DNA of 64,000 nt from Thermodesulfobacteriota bacterium. Lineage in GTDB: Bacteria; Desulfobacterota; Desulfobacteria; Desulfobacterales; Desulfosudaceae. Under the pieces are notes generated by a model. The model worked only from the letters and a program-made list of their open reading frames with translations, was not told where the DNA came from and ran no database searches. Position numbers and translations under genes: made by a program. Location: assembly GCA_040753795.1 (NCBI GenBank), contig JBFMDX010000003.1, forward strand, positions 124,001-188,000, read 5' to 3'. Positions 41,799-51,183 of this stretch are shown one piece after another (position 1 is the stretch's first letter; each line of letters begins with the position of its first letter).

Positions 41799-44024
41799 AT
41801 GGAACAATTGCTACAAGCCCTTCCGAGACCGGTCGGCGTCATCTCGAGGGCCGTATCCATCGACCGGCCGTTTCTTGATTTCGCCGCTCCCTATGCGGCC
41901 CTTCCGGGAACAGTGCTGCTGGCCAGCGGCGGTCCTTCGGACTGCGCTCGCTATCATATCCTGGCCGCCCGCCCATGGCTAACGATAACGGCCAAAAACG
42001 GTGCGGTCACCCTGCGGACGGAAAAGCAAACCGCGACCTTTGATCTGCACCCTTTAGCAGCCGTCAAACAGATCCTGTCCCGATTCCGCCAGGATGACCC
42101 GCGACTGCCCGGTCCCGTGGCTGCCGGACTTTTCGGCTACCTGGCTTATGATTTCAAGGACAGCCTGGAAACCCTGCCCCGGACATCCGTCGACGACCTG
42201 GGCCTGCCGGATATGTATCTGACGGCGCCGCGACTGATCCTGATTCATGACCGCCAGACTTCGGAAACGACGGCCCACATTCCCTGCTTCTCTGCAATTG
42301 CACATAACACGATGCCTGACGACTTGTTGATGCCCCCTCCCTTGGCGGCGGAAACCTCCGGCTATACCGTCGGCCGGCCGGAGTCCGACTTCACCGAAAC
42401 CGGTTACCGGGAAGCGGTAAAAAAATGTATCGACTACATCGCCGCCGGCGATGTCTACCAGGTCAATCTTTCCCAGCGGTTTTCAGCCGCTTTTTCCGGC
42501 GACCCTTACCGGCTGTTTCTCGACCTGTTCGCGAAAAACCCGGCCGCCTTTTTCGCCTTTATCCATGCCGGCGACCATCATATCGTTTCCACCTCACCGG
42601 AGCTGTTTATCCGGCAGAGGGGCCGGCAACTTGAAACCCGGCCCATCAAGGGCACCCGGCCCCGGGGCAGGACGCCGGATGAAGACCGGGCCAACAGCGC
42701 CGCCCTTCTCTCCAGCTCCAAGGACACGGCCGAACTGTCCATGATCGTCGACCTGCTGCGTAACGACCTGGGCCGGGTCTGCCGGGGCGGCAGCGTGCGG
42801 GTCACCGGGCATAAGCAACTGGAAGCCTACGACAATGTTTTCCACCTGGTGTCCACGGTAGAGGGTGAACTGCGCGATGACGCCGACGGGGCCGACATCA
42901 TCGCCGCCACGTTTCCCGGCGGCTCTATCACGGGATGCCCCAAGATCCGGGCCATGGAAATTATCGACGAACTGGAACCCTGCCGCCGGCACGTCTATAC
43001 AGGCTCCATCGGTTACATCGGCTTTCACGATTCCATGGACCTGTCCATCGCCATCCGCACGGCCATTATCCGCGGTAATCGACTTTACTATTCCGCCGGC
43101 GGCGGCATTGTATTTGACTCCGACCCGGCCGACGAATACCGCGAGACCCTGGCCAAGGCAGCCACGGTACTGAACATCCTGGACAAAGGGACAGACGCAA
43201 AAGACGACCGGCCCTGGCGCTGGATCAACGGCCGGCTGTCGCGGGAGGAGACCGTTCCCATGGCCGTGTCCTCGCCGGGATTCCAGTATGGTGCCGGCCT
43301 GTTTGAAACCATCCGCGTTGACAACGGCCGGCCGCGGTTGCTGGCCGAGCACCTGGAACGGTTTACGGCCTCCTGGCAGGCCCTGTTTTCAACACCGCCG
43401 CCGGACATCACCTGGCCGGCGGTCATCGATCAGGTGCTGAAGGAAAACCGTTTAACCGAAGGGCCGGCGGCCATAAAAATAATGGCCGTCCTCGGCGCCC
43501 GGGAACAGCCGCCCTATGATCACACCCTGGTGGTGACGGCGCGGCCTTATGTCCATCGCCTGATTGCGCTGGAAAAAGATGGCCTGGACCTGGGCGTTTA
43601 TCCCCATCCCCGACTGACAGCCACGGCCGACCATAAAACCATGAACTACCTTTATTATTACCTAGCCGGGAAATGGGCCGCGGCCGCGGGAAAAGACGAA
43701 GCCATCATCTTAAACCCCGACGGCACCGTCTCGGAGACCAACACGGCCAGCATTCTGCTGGTCAGCGGACGTACCGTGACCGTCCCGCTCTCGCCCTGCG
43801 TCCTGCCCGGCGTCACGCAGAGGGCGGCCCTGAATTTTCTAACCGGCCAGGGGTATGACGTCCGGCAGGCGGCGGTAACGCCGGCGGAATGCCTTGAAGC
43901 CGGAGCCGTGCTGCTGACCAACGCCCTCATGGGCGCCGTGCCTGTCTCAAGCATCGACGGGAAAAAAACCGGAATGCCCACCGGGCTTTGTCGTGAAATC
44001 AACCATCACCTGGGATGTGAATAA
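41799..44024 (+). CDS. pabBC: Aminodeoxychorismate synthase component I fused to aminodeoxychorismate lyase
   Basis: The 741-residue fusion (ATG at 41799) has a PabB half (1-460). It contains the chorismate-binding core with VYQVNLSQRFSAAF, RPIKGTRPRGRTPDEDRANS and FPGGSITGCPKIRAMEIIDE. After a short linker comes a class IV aminotransferase-fold PabC half (about 470-741). That half starts WINGRLSREETVPMAVSSPG and includes the PLP Lys region ADHKTMNYLYYYLA and the SETNTASILLV loop. With PabA it would make p-aminobenzoate for folate from chorismate in one complex. Confidence 0.93.
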   Translation: MEQLLQALPRPVGVISRAVSIDRPFLDFAAPYAALPGTVLLASGGPSDCARYHILAARPWLTITAKNGAVTLRTEKQTATFDLHPLAAVKQILSRFRQDDPRLPGPVAAGLFGYLAYDFKDSLETLPRTSVDDLGLPDMYLTAPRLILIHDRQTSETTAHIPCFSAIAHNTMPDDLLMPPPLAAETSGYTVGRPESDFTETGYREAVKKCIDYIAAGDVYQVNLSQRFSAAFSGDPYRLFLDLFAKNPAAFFAFIHAGDHHIVSTSPELFIRQRGRQLETRPIKGTRPRGRTPDEDRANSAALLSSSKDTAELSMIVDLLRNDLGRVCRGGSVRVTGHKQLEAYDNVFHLVSTVEGELRDDADGADIIAATFPGGSITGCPKIRAMEIIDELEPCRRHVYTGSIGYIGFHDSMDLSIAIRTAIIRGNRLYYSAGGGIVFDSDPADEYRETLAKAATVLNILDKGTDAKDDRPWRWINGRLSREETVPMAVSSPGFQYGAGLFETIRVDNGRPRLLAEHLERFTASWQALFSTPPPDITWPAVIDQVLKENRLTEGPAAIKIMAVLGAREQPPYDHTLVVTARPYVHRLIALEKDGLDLGVYPHPRLTATADHKTMNYLYYYLAGKWAAAAGKDEAIILNPDGTVSETNTASILLVSGRTVTVPLSPCVLPGVTQRAALNFLTGQGYDVRQAAVTPAECLEAGAVLLTNALMGAVPVSSIDGKKTGMPTGLCREINHHLGCE

Positions 44025-44188
44025 AAAGGCCCTCCCTCCACACCTTCGGGCCGATGCTTCGATCTATCCGTATCACTGACAGGCCTTCTCCCCGTGGATG
44101 ATACGACACGGGAATGCGCTGTGACTGGAAATCATGACATTGTCTTGCGCCATCAAATCGGATATCAGCCGCCGCCGGGCTGCCGTGG

Positions 44189-44217
44189 TTGACACACCAG
44201 AACCGCCTTGCTATTGA
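44189..44217 (+). promoter_or_regulatory. Sigma70-like promoter for the flavin oxidoreductase
   Basis: TTGACA (44189-44194), a 17-base spacer and TATTGA (44212-44217) lie about 65 bases upstream of the ATG at 44283. The rest of the 258-base gap after the pab genes shows a GGCCC/GGGCC dyad close to the pabBC stop but no T-tract. Confidence 0.6.
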
Positions 44218-44282
44218 TATAAAAAAATGTCGTCAACAGGGGATTTCATAAGGATAAACCAGTACCGGCGGGAGAAACAGTC

Positions 44283-45533
44283 ATGGAGAAAGTTGCGATC
44301 ATCGGCGGCGGCGTGGCCGGCCTTACGGCGGGATACCTTTTACACGACCTTTACGATATCACCCTGTTTGAAAAGGACAATCGCCTCGGCGGCAATGTCT
44401 ACACGTTGAAAACATCAAACGGCGAGGAACTCGACGCCACCGTCTTCTTCTATTCGAAAAGAGAGTACCCCCACTTCTGCAAGTTGTTAAAGAAGCTCGG
44501 CATCAAATTCCCGACCCTGCCGCTGGAAGGAGCCAGCCAGTCGTTCTTCAATATTAAAACGAAACGCAGTTATTTTATGAGCTGCGACATCACCACCCCC
44601 CGGAACACTTTCAGCCTGAAAAACATCAAGGGCGTTTTCCACCAGGCCATCGTTGTCAGAAACTACAACAAGGGCATTCGGATGTACCGCGAGGGAAAGA
44701 TGAAGGGGCTAACACTCAGGCAGGCCCTGCCGCTGCTGCCGTCGCTCAAGGACGATGTGCTCAAGCTGGCGATTTTCCCGATCTGCATCATGACCTCCAT
44801 GTCCTGGGACGACCTGATGGGGGCGCCCGCCGAGTTCGTGTTCGCCAAAATCGAAAAGCAGTTCGGAAGCTTCAGGAGCTTCGTCTCCTGGCGGCTGTTT
44901 CCCTGCAAGACCCGCGAATACGTCGAAAAACTGGCCGCGCCCCTGGGCGACAGGATCAAGTTGAACGCGAAAATCCAGACGGTCCGGCGGGACGAAAACG
45001 GCGTGACGGTGAGCATGGAGGACGGCACAGCGCATGCCTTCGACAAGGTCATTTTCGCCTGCCCCGCCGACCGCGCCCTGGCCATGATCGAAAATCCCAC
45101 CGGAGACGAAAAGCGGTTGCTGGGGGCGTGGCGGTACAATGACGGCCTGGTGGTGGTCCACCGCGATAAAAACCACTATCCGCCCGAGGACCTCTGGGCC
45201 ATGTACAGCTATCTTTACACCGACGACAACGGGAAAATAGACACGTCCATCAACGCCCACTACCGGTTCCAGCGGGGTGTCCCCAGAGACAGCATGTTCA
45301 TGGGAACGCAGTACCCCAATGTGGAAATCGACAAGAACCTGATCGAGTTTCAGAAAGTGTTCCGGACACCGATTTACGACCATGCCTCGACCGCGACGAT
45401 CAAGGAACTGCCCTCGCTGAACGGCAAAATGAGAACCTATTTCTGCGGCTCCCATTTCGGTTTCGGGCTCCACGAAGACGCGGTCAAGTCGGCGGTGAAC
45501 GTCAGCCGGATGCTGGGCGCCCGGTGGGATTAA
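44283..45533 (+). CDS. FAD-dependent amine-oxidase/protoporphyrinogen-oxidase-like protein
   Basis: The 416-residue flavoprotein has an N-terminal dinucleotide-binding motif KVAIIGGGVAGLTAGYLLHD with the acidic end FEKDNRLGGNV. A second FAD region is DKVIFACPADRALAMI, and the C-terminal GSHFGFGLHEDAVKSAVNVS motif is typical of the NAD(P)-binding-8/amine oxidase superfamily. The substrate is unknown; carotenoid, porphyrin or sterol-like oxidations all occur in the family. GGGAG precedes the ATG. It is convergent with the MEMO-AMMECR1 gene. Confidence 0.85.
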   Translation: MEKVAIIGGGVAGLTAGYLLHDLYDITLFEKDNRLGGNVYTLKTSNGEELDATVFFYSKREYPHFCKLLKKLGIKFPTLPLEGASQSFFNIKTKRSYFMSCDITTPRNTFSLKNIKGVFHQAIVVRNYNKGIRMYREGKMKGLTLRQALPLLPSLKDDVLKLAIFPICIMTSMSWDDLMGAPAEFVFAKIEKQFGSFRSFVSWRLFPCKTREYVEKLAAPLGDRIKLNAKIQTVRRDENGVTVSMEDGTAHAFDKVIFACPADRALAMIENPTGDEKRLLGAWRYNDGLVVVHRDKNHYPPEDLWAMYSYLYTDDNGKIDTSINAHYRFQRGVPRDSMFMGTQYPNVEIDKNLIEFQKVFRTPIYDHASTATIKELPSLNGKMRTYFCGSHFGFGLHEDAVKSAVNVSRMLGARWD

Positions 45534-45543
45534 CGCCGGGATA

Positions 45544-47142
45544 TCATTCCGTCTCGCCGAAAACCTGGGCGGTATAGACCTGAAACCGCGCCCCCTGTTT
45601 CCAGCCGTCCGCCGGCAGTCCCGCCTTCATGGCGAGGTGAGACAGCATGGCGGCCAGATCCCAGCCCTGTTCGGGCGCAACCTGCGGCAGAAAGGTGGCC
45701 CGGCGATTTCCTTTTTCAAGGATCACGCCGTCCCTGCCCACGACGATGTCGTTGCAGGAATCCACGTAACGCGGCATGGAAAGAACGGAAATTTCAATGG
45801 CTATTGCCGGCAGCTCTTCCGGCCGCACCTCGGGAAAACGCGGGTCCTGGGTGGCGGAGACGGCCGCCTGCCTGGCCACGATCTCCGCCAGCGGGGTATT
45901 GGGTTCGAACCAGCCCATGCAGCCGCGCAGCGCCCCGTTGATGGTCAGCGTCACAAAAACCCCGCGTTTGGATTGAAGCTGCGGATTCTCTGAATCGGGC
46001 GTGTATGTCTTGCCCGTGCGGATATAGGTTTCCAGGGATTTTCTGGCAATGGCCAGAAGTTCTTTCTGAGACGCTTCGGTGAGATCACCGCCGTAATGGG
46101 GTTTCATGCTTTTTTCCTCCGGCGGCGCCGACACGGCCGCCTCTTTCGGATTGACGTTTATCAGTGTGTTTTTACCCTTCTTGTCAACCAGCGCCACGGC
46201 CATATAGCCGACGACGCCGTTGCCGGTCGGGCCGAACGTATCCTGCGACGTGGCATATTTGAGAACGAGGGCCTCGTCAGCGCCGAGGGCCCCGGCCGCG
46301 CGCAAAACGACCTGCACGGCGCCGAACCCGCAAAGCTTGCGGCCGGACGAATCGCCTTGCATCATTTGCGCGATACCGTCCGCGTCAAACGCGGTCACGC
46401 GGCTGATGGTTTCGGCGTCAATGCGGTTGGCTTCATCCTGGGGCCAGAAATGCGACATGTCGGAACTGGCCACAAGCAGGACGTTTTTGCCTTTCAGCGC
46501 CCTGGCGAGCGCGTCCGAAAGGATATTGATATTCTCCGGCGTCTGACTGCCGAACAGGATGGGAACGAGCGTGAACCCGGAAAGCGTCATCTGGAGGAAA
46601 GGCAGCTGGTTGTCGAGGGAATGTTCACCGACGAAAATGGCCGGATCGTATTTGATGACGGGGTTTTCGGCCATGATCGCGGCGGCCAGATCCGCGTCAA
46701 CCGGGATATCACCGAGCGGCGTGCGGAACGTGCCGGCCTGATGGACCGCGATTTCCGGCGCAAACTCATGATGGGAAAACCCGACCACGACGACCGAATC
46801 AAAATGCAGCCCTTCCAGTTGTTTATAGGCATGCGCGGCGACCGGTCCGGAAAAGGGATAACCCGCATGCGGCGCGATCAGCGCGACAATACGGTCCGTT
46901 ATCTGTCCGCCTTCGGCCTTATCGAGAAAGCCTTTAACCATGTTGCGCAATTTTGCCGGATCGTCAGGATACCACCGGCCCGCGCTGGTGCAGGTAAAAA
47001 CCGGCTCTTTCGGCCCGGACGCCGGTGGCGCGTTTGCGGCGGGCGGGCTGTTCTTTTCCGCGTTTTCCGCCCTGGCGCAGGCGCCGGTAGAAAATATCAG
47101 GCACATAACCGCGCACATCACGGCAACGATTTTTATTTTCAT
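45544..47142 (-). CDS. Exported MEMO-AMMECR1 fusion protein
   Basis: The 532-residue product starts with a signal peptide (KIKIVAVMCAVMCLIFSTGA, with ACARA for cleavage; possibly a lipoprotein). A MEMO domain follows (about 45-330; ALIAPHAGYPFSG, VVGFSHHEFAP, DMSHFWP, KLCGFGAVQVVL) that retains the His, His and Cys positions used for metal binding in MEMO1. The AMMECR1 domain spans about 345-530 (KRGVFVTLTINGALRGCMGW). The AmmeMemoRadiSam set normally includes a radical SAM partner, which is not in this window. A perfect AGGAGGGAG site supports the start. Confidence 0.88.
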   Translation of the reverse strand: MKIKIVAVMCAVMCLIFSTGACARAENAEKNSPPAANAPPASGPKEPVFTCTSAGRWYPDDPAKLRNMVKGFLDKAEGGQITDRIVALIAPHAGYPFSGPVAAHAYKQLEGLHFDSVVVVGFSHHEFAPEIAVHQAGTFRTPLGDIPVDADLAAAIMAENPVIKYDPAIFVGEHSLDNQLPFLQMTLSGFTLVPILFGSQTPENINILSDALARALKGKNVLLVASSDMSHFWPQDEANRIDAETISRVTAFDADGIAQMMQGDSSGRKLCGFGAVQVVLRAAGALGADEALVLKYATSQDTFGPTGNGVVGYMAVALVDKKGKNTLINVNPKEAAVSAPPEEKSMKPHYGGDLTEASQKELLAIARKSLETYIRTGKTYTPDSENPQLQSKRGVFVTLTINGALRGCMGWFEPNTPLAEIVARQAAVSATQDPRFPEVRPEELPAIAIEISVLSMPRYVDSCNDIVVGRDGVILEKGNRRATFLPQVAPEQGWDLAAMLSHLAMKAGLPADGWKQGARFQVYTAQVFGETE

Positions 47143-47226
47143 CCGGCTCCCTCCTGTTTTCGCCTTCCCCGGTTTTTAAGGCTCATGGGGAAACGATCCG
47201 TTCTGGCGTTCCGGCCGTTACCGCGC

Positions 47227-48894
47227 CTATTTCCGATAGTGCTCGCGGTAGTCTTCCCGGACAACTTTCTTATTCATCTTGCCGACGCTGGTTTTAGGGA
47301 TCTGGTCAACCACCAGGACCTCGTCGGGCAACTGCCATTTGGCGAATGATCGGGCCAAATGGTCCTTGATGTCTTCGGGCGAAACCCGGTTCTTTTCCTC
47401 CGGCCGCAGGACCACCAGCGCCAGGGGTCTTTCTTCCCACCTGGGATGGGCGATACCCACCACCACCGCCTCCAGGACAGCCGGGTGGGACATGATCTCG
47501 TTTTCCATGTCCACGGAACTGATCCATTCACCGCCGCTCTTGATGACGTCCTTGAGACGGTCGGTGATCTTGAGGTAGCCGTCGGCGTCGATGGTGCCGA
47601 CATCACCGCTGCGCCAGTAGCCGTCGGCAGTGAACTGGGCTTCCGATCCCGGGGCGTCGTGGTATCGCCCCGTGATCCAGGGCCCCCGCATGAGCACCTC
47701 ACCCGGCGTTTTACCGTCGTGGGATATTTCCAGGCCGGCGGCGTCCACCACCTTTACATCCAGGCCCACCACGGGCAGGCCCTGCTTCTTTTTCAGTTCC
47801 CACTTTTGGGTTTCATCCAGCCGGGCTTCCAGCCAGGGCATGATGCGGTTGACGGTCACCAGGGGCGTGGTCTCGGTGGCACCGTAGGCGTGAATGATTT
47901 CCACCCCGGTCAGATCCCAGAATCCCTTCATCATGGACACCGGCGGTTCGCTGGCGCCGGACAGAAAGCGCGCCCCTTTCAGTTCCGGTTTCCGGTCCAG
48001 CTTCCGGATGTACTCCAGCAGCGGCATGAAGATGGCCGGGGCCCCGGCGCTGACCGTGACCTTCTGCTCCACGATCAGCCGGCAGAGTCCCTCCAGTGTA
48101 TCCAGGGTGTACATGCCGGGGAAGACCAGCCGCGCGCCCGCCATGGTGGCCGCCTGGCTGAGGCCCCAGCCCAGGGCGTGGAACATGGGGACGATCTGGC
48201 AGTACGTGTCCCGGGGGGAGATCTCCGTGTTGACGCCGATGGCGCAGGAGTGCAGGTAAACGTCCCGGTGGGAGTAGTAAACCCCTTTGGGTCTGCCGGT
48301 GGTGCCGGTGGTGTAGCAGGCCGCGTAGGCCGAAGTCTCGTCCATGTGGGGCCAGGCAAAATCCGGAGACGATCCGGCGATCAGGTCCTCGTATGAATAG
48401 AGGTTCTTCAGGTCGGTCTTTACTTCCGCCAGTTTTTTGCCGGGCATGGTGATGACGACAAAGGCCTTGATGTTCCGGCACAGGGGCGCCACGGCGTGGG
48501 CGATGGGCAGCAGGGTCTCGTCCACGATGATAAAGTCGGCCTGGCTGTGATCGATCACATAGGCCAGATCCGGGGGCGACAGACGAAGATTGAGCAGCAG
48601 CATGACCGCGCCTGTTCCGGGCAGGCCGAAATAAATTTCATAATTTTCATGACTGTTCCAGGCCAGGACGCCGACCCGGTCGCCCACCCGGACGCCGATA
48701 TGGCGCAGACCGTTGGCCAGCCGCTTCATGCGCTCATATGCCTCGGCGTAGGTATACCGGTAAAGGCCGCCGTCCAGCCGCCGGCTGACGATCTCCTGCC
48801 CGCCGAAGACGCGGGCCGCGTGTTTGACGATGCTGGTGACGTTGAGCTGGTAGTTGTCCTGACTGGTCGCGGGAAAGCCTTTGACAATTTCCAT
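47227..48894 (-). CDS. Medium/long-chain acyl-CoA synthetase
   Basis: The 555-residue AMP-forming ligase has the adenylation motif CYTTGTTGRPKGVYYSHRD, the A5 motif HAYGATETTPLVTVN, YWRSGDVGTIDADGYL, DRLKDVIKSGGEWISSVDME and the C-terminal PKTSVGKMNKKVVRE with the catalytic Lys. It is closer to the fatty-acyl FadD-like branch than the 617-residue enzyme at 31 kb. AAGGAG lies before the ATG. It may work with the thiolases and other acyl-CoA enzymes of this end of the window. Confidence 0.92.
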   Translation of the reverse strand: MEIVKGFPATSQDNYQLNVTSIVKHAARVFGGQEIVSRRLDGGLYRYTYAEAYERMKRLANGLRHIGVRVGDRVGVLAWNSHENYEIYFGLPGTGAVMLLLNLRLSPPDLAYVIDHSQADFIIVDETLLPIAHAVAPLCRNIKAFVVITMPGKKLAEVKTDLKNLYSYEDLIAGSSPDFAWPHMDETSAYAACYTTGTTGRPKGVYYSHRDVYLHSCAIGVNTEISPRDTYCQIVPMFHALGWGLSQAATMAGARLVFPGMYTLDTLEGLCRLIVEQKVTVSAGAPAIFMPLLEYIRKLDRKPELKGARFLSGASEPPVSMMKGFWDLTGVEIIHAYGATETTPLVTVNRIMPWLEARLDETQKWELKKKQGLPVVGLDVKVVDAAGLEISHDGKTPGEVLMRGPWITGRYHDAPGSEAQFTADGYWRSGDVGTIDADGYLKITDRLKDVIKSGGEWISSVDMENEIMSHPAVLEAVVVGIAHPRWEERPLALVVLRPEEKNRVSPEDIKDHLARSFAKWQLPDEVLVVDQIPKTSVGKMNKKVVREDYREHYRK

Positions 48895-48985
48895 GAAGGT
48901 CTCCTTTCTCAGATGCGTAACATTCGCTGCGTTCCGCCTGCCGGCAGCCCTAACCCTCGCACTTCGTTTTTCTCATGGCATCCGG

Positions 48986-50143
48986 TTAATACATCGACCG
49001 CCGCAGCAACCGGATCACCCGACCGCGCAGGACTATGGCGTTCTCCGGGCACATTTCCTGGCAGCAGTAGCAGCTGATGCACTTGTTCTTATCGGCCTGG
49101 GGGCATTCCCCCGGTTTGACGGTCATGGCTCCCGTGGGGCAGTGCTCCACGCACAGACGGCAACGCTTGCAGGCGGCCTCGTCAATTTCGGGAAGGCAGT
49201 TGATCCAGCGCGACAGAAACCGGTTCAGAACGATGCCCATCAGGCCGGGAACAAAGGTGGCCGGCATGACAAAATCCCTGACCGGCACGAAATCTCCGTT
49301 GACAATGATTTCATCGGCGTCGATGGCGCCAAGGCCCCTGGCGGCAGCCACAGCCAGATGAGGAATGGCTTGCGGGTCTTTTCCCACCAGGCGCAAAGCG
49401 ATCGCGTCCAGGCAGACGGCATTGTCGGCGGCCATTATTTTTCCCACCCGGCGCGGCCGGCCGTTGCTCGGCCCGTTTCCCTCCATGGCCTCCACCGCGT
49501 CCATGATGTTGAACTCCGGCGGCCGGATGGCATAAATGTCCACCAACGCTTCGGCAAAGCGCCGCGGCGTCACGGCCCGGGCGTGAATCCGCATCTTGTC
49601 CCCGCCGGTCACATAACCAAAGGTATTTTTCACGGCACCGGTGTAAAAGGTCAGGCCATGGGTCTTGAGCTTGGGAAGATTGACGACGATGTCGGCCGTC
49701 AGCACATCCTCTGAAATCATGGCATGACCGATACCCCGGCCGGGCAGTTCATGGCGCACCGGTTTTCCGCCCAGGTGGATAAAGCAGTCGCCGGCGGCGT
49801 CCATTATCCCTGAAATCCGGGCGGCCTCGTCGGACCGGCCGTAACCATGGACACCGGAATTGTCGCCCACCATGACCTCGGCCCCGCCTTTTTTCAGCCG
49901 CGCGACCACGGCGGCGATCACGGAAGGATGGGTGGTCACGGCCTTTTCCGGCCTGTGGCCGCCGAGGATGTTGGGCTTGACCAGAACCCGTTTGCCGGTC
50001 AATTCCAGGGGAAAAGCCTCAAACGCGGCCTCCACGGCCGCGGACATAGAGCCGTCCCGATAATCGGCGTCAACCATCATGACCCGGTGAGGGGCTGTGC
50101 TGATATTTTTGCTGGTCATGGATCGGTCTTCCCGTTCACCCAT
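48986..50143 (-). CDS. DUF362 protein with two 4Fe-4S motifs
   Basis: The 385-residue product has an N-terminal DUF362 domain (about 15-310; LTGKRVLVKPNILGGHRPEK, TADIVVNLPKLKTHGLTFYT). A C-terminal ferredoxin module follows (about 320-375; CKRCRLCVEHCP and CISCYCCQEMCP). Such proteins are frequent in anaerobes, but their function is unsettled. The start may be the ATG at 50119 instead, since neither has a strong ribosome-binding site. The convergent/divergent context gives no partner; a TIM-barrel isomerase gene lies 37 bases upstream on the same strand. Confidence 0.87.
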   Translation of the reverse strand: MGEREDRSMTSKNISTAPHRVMMVDADYRDGSMSAAVEAAFEAFPLELTGKRVLVKPNILGGHRPEKAVTTHPSVIAAVVARLKKGGAEVMVGDNSGVHGYGRSDEAARISGIMDAAGDCFIHLGGKPVRHELPGRGIGHAMISEDVLTADIVVNLPKLKTHGLTFYTGAVKNTFGYVTGGDKMRIHARAVTPRRFAEALVDIYAIRPPEFNIMDAVEAMEGNGPSNGRPRRVGKIMAADNAVCLDAIALRLVGKDPQAIPHLAVAAARGLGAIDADEIIVNGDFVPVRDFVMPATFVPGLMGIVLNRFLSRWINCLPEIDEAACKRCRLCVEHCPTGAMTVKPGECPQADKNKCISCYCCQEMCPENAIVLRGRVIRLLRRSMY

Positions 50144-50180
50144 AATGATATGATGTCAAAAAAAGCATTTTGTTCTGTAA

Positions 50181-51005
50181 TTATAAACCCATCAGCGACT
50201 TGAAGTACGCCAGGCTCTGGCGGGCCGCCTCTGGATCGGTGCCCACCTTGACCACCTCCAGGATAACGATGCCGTCGAAAGTCCTGATAAAATCAAGGCA
50301 GGGCGAATAGTCGAAATTGCCCGTGCCGATAATCAGATGGTCATCGGTCTGTCCGAAATTGTCGGTAAAATGGACCTGCCGGGCATAGGGGCCGAGTTTG
50401 GCGATGGCCGCCTCCAGTTCGTTGTTCAGCCGAGCGTGCCCGACATCGATGCAGAAGGACAGGGCCGGCGAATTGACGGCCTTGCGGATGGTCAGCAGAT
50501 CATCGACATTGCGATCGATGGCGTTATGCTCGTAACCGATGTTCTCCAGGCAGAGGGTGATCCCCCGGGACAGGGCCCGGGCCGCTATCTTTTCCAGGGA
50601 CTCGATGTTGTACTCCCACTGGATCTCGGCGATCTGGGGGATTTTCTTGCGGAAGTTACGGGACAGGACATAAAGACCGTTATGGATGGTCACGTTTTTA
50701 CCGCCGATATCGGCGCACAGGTCAATGGCGTCCGACACCTGGCGTATGGACTCGGCCCGCACACCCGGGTTCAGGGCGGCGATGTTCAGGCTGGTAAAGG
50801 GCGCGTGCACGGAAACCATCAGGCCCGCGGACTCAACCAGCCGCCTGGCCTCCTTGCGGTCAAACGCACTCACCTGGTCGCACAGGCACTGGGGAAACTC
50901 TCCGGACAACTCAAAGGCGTCGTATCCGAGTTCGATGGCGACCGCCATGGCCTCCCGCATGGGTAACAGCATCACGGCGATGCCGGACATGCCGATTCGG
51001 GGCAT
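50181..51005 (-). CDS. Sugar phosphate isomerase/epimerase-like TIM barrel
   Basis: The 274-residue product is of the AP-endonuclease-2 fold (xylose-isomerase-like TIM barrel). Typical segments are MVSVHAPFTSLNIAALNPG, VTIHNGLYVLS, LCLENIGYEHNAID, SFCIDVGHARLN and RQVHFTDNFGQTDDH, whose His, Glu and Asp residues would hold a metal ion. The substrate is unknown. AAGGTGAT precedes the ATG. It is likely co-transcribed with the DUF362 gene. Confidence 0.82.
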   Translation of the reverse strand: MPRIGMSGIAVMLLPMREAMAVAIELGYDAFELSGEFPQCLCDQVSAFDRKEARRLVESAGLMVSVHAPFTSLNIAALNPGVRAESIRQVSDAIDLCADIGGKNVTIHNGLYVLSRNFRKKIPQIAEIQWEYNIESLEKIAARALSRGITLCLENIGYEHNAIDRNVDDLLTIRKAVNSPALSFCIDVGHARLNNELEAAIAKLGPYARQVHFTDNFGQTDDHLIIGTGNFDYSPCLDFIRTFDGIVILEVVKVGTDPEAARQSLAYFKSLMGL

Positions 51006-51183
51006 AACAGATCACCTTTCGATAATTGTTGGGATCAGGGCATTCAGTGGGAACAGTTTTTCACCGGCTGATGTTTCTGTCAAATGAAATTGTTTTCCGC
51101 CAGGACGATGTAGGGGAAACCTTCAGGTTTCCCGGTTTGCAGGCTGCCTGAAGGTCCGCCCCTACCTGTGCGATAAGCGCGGG

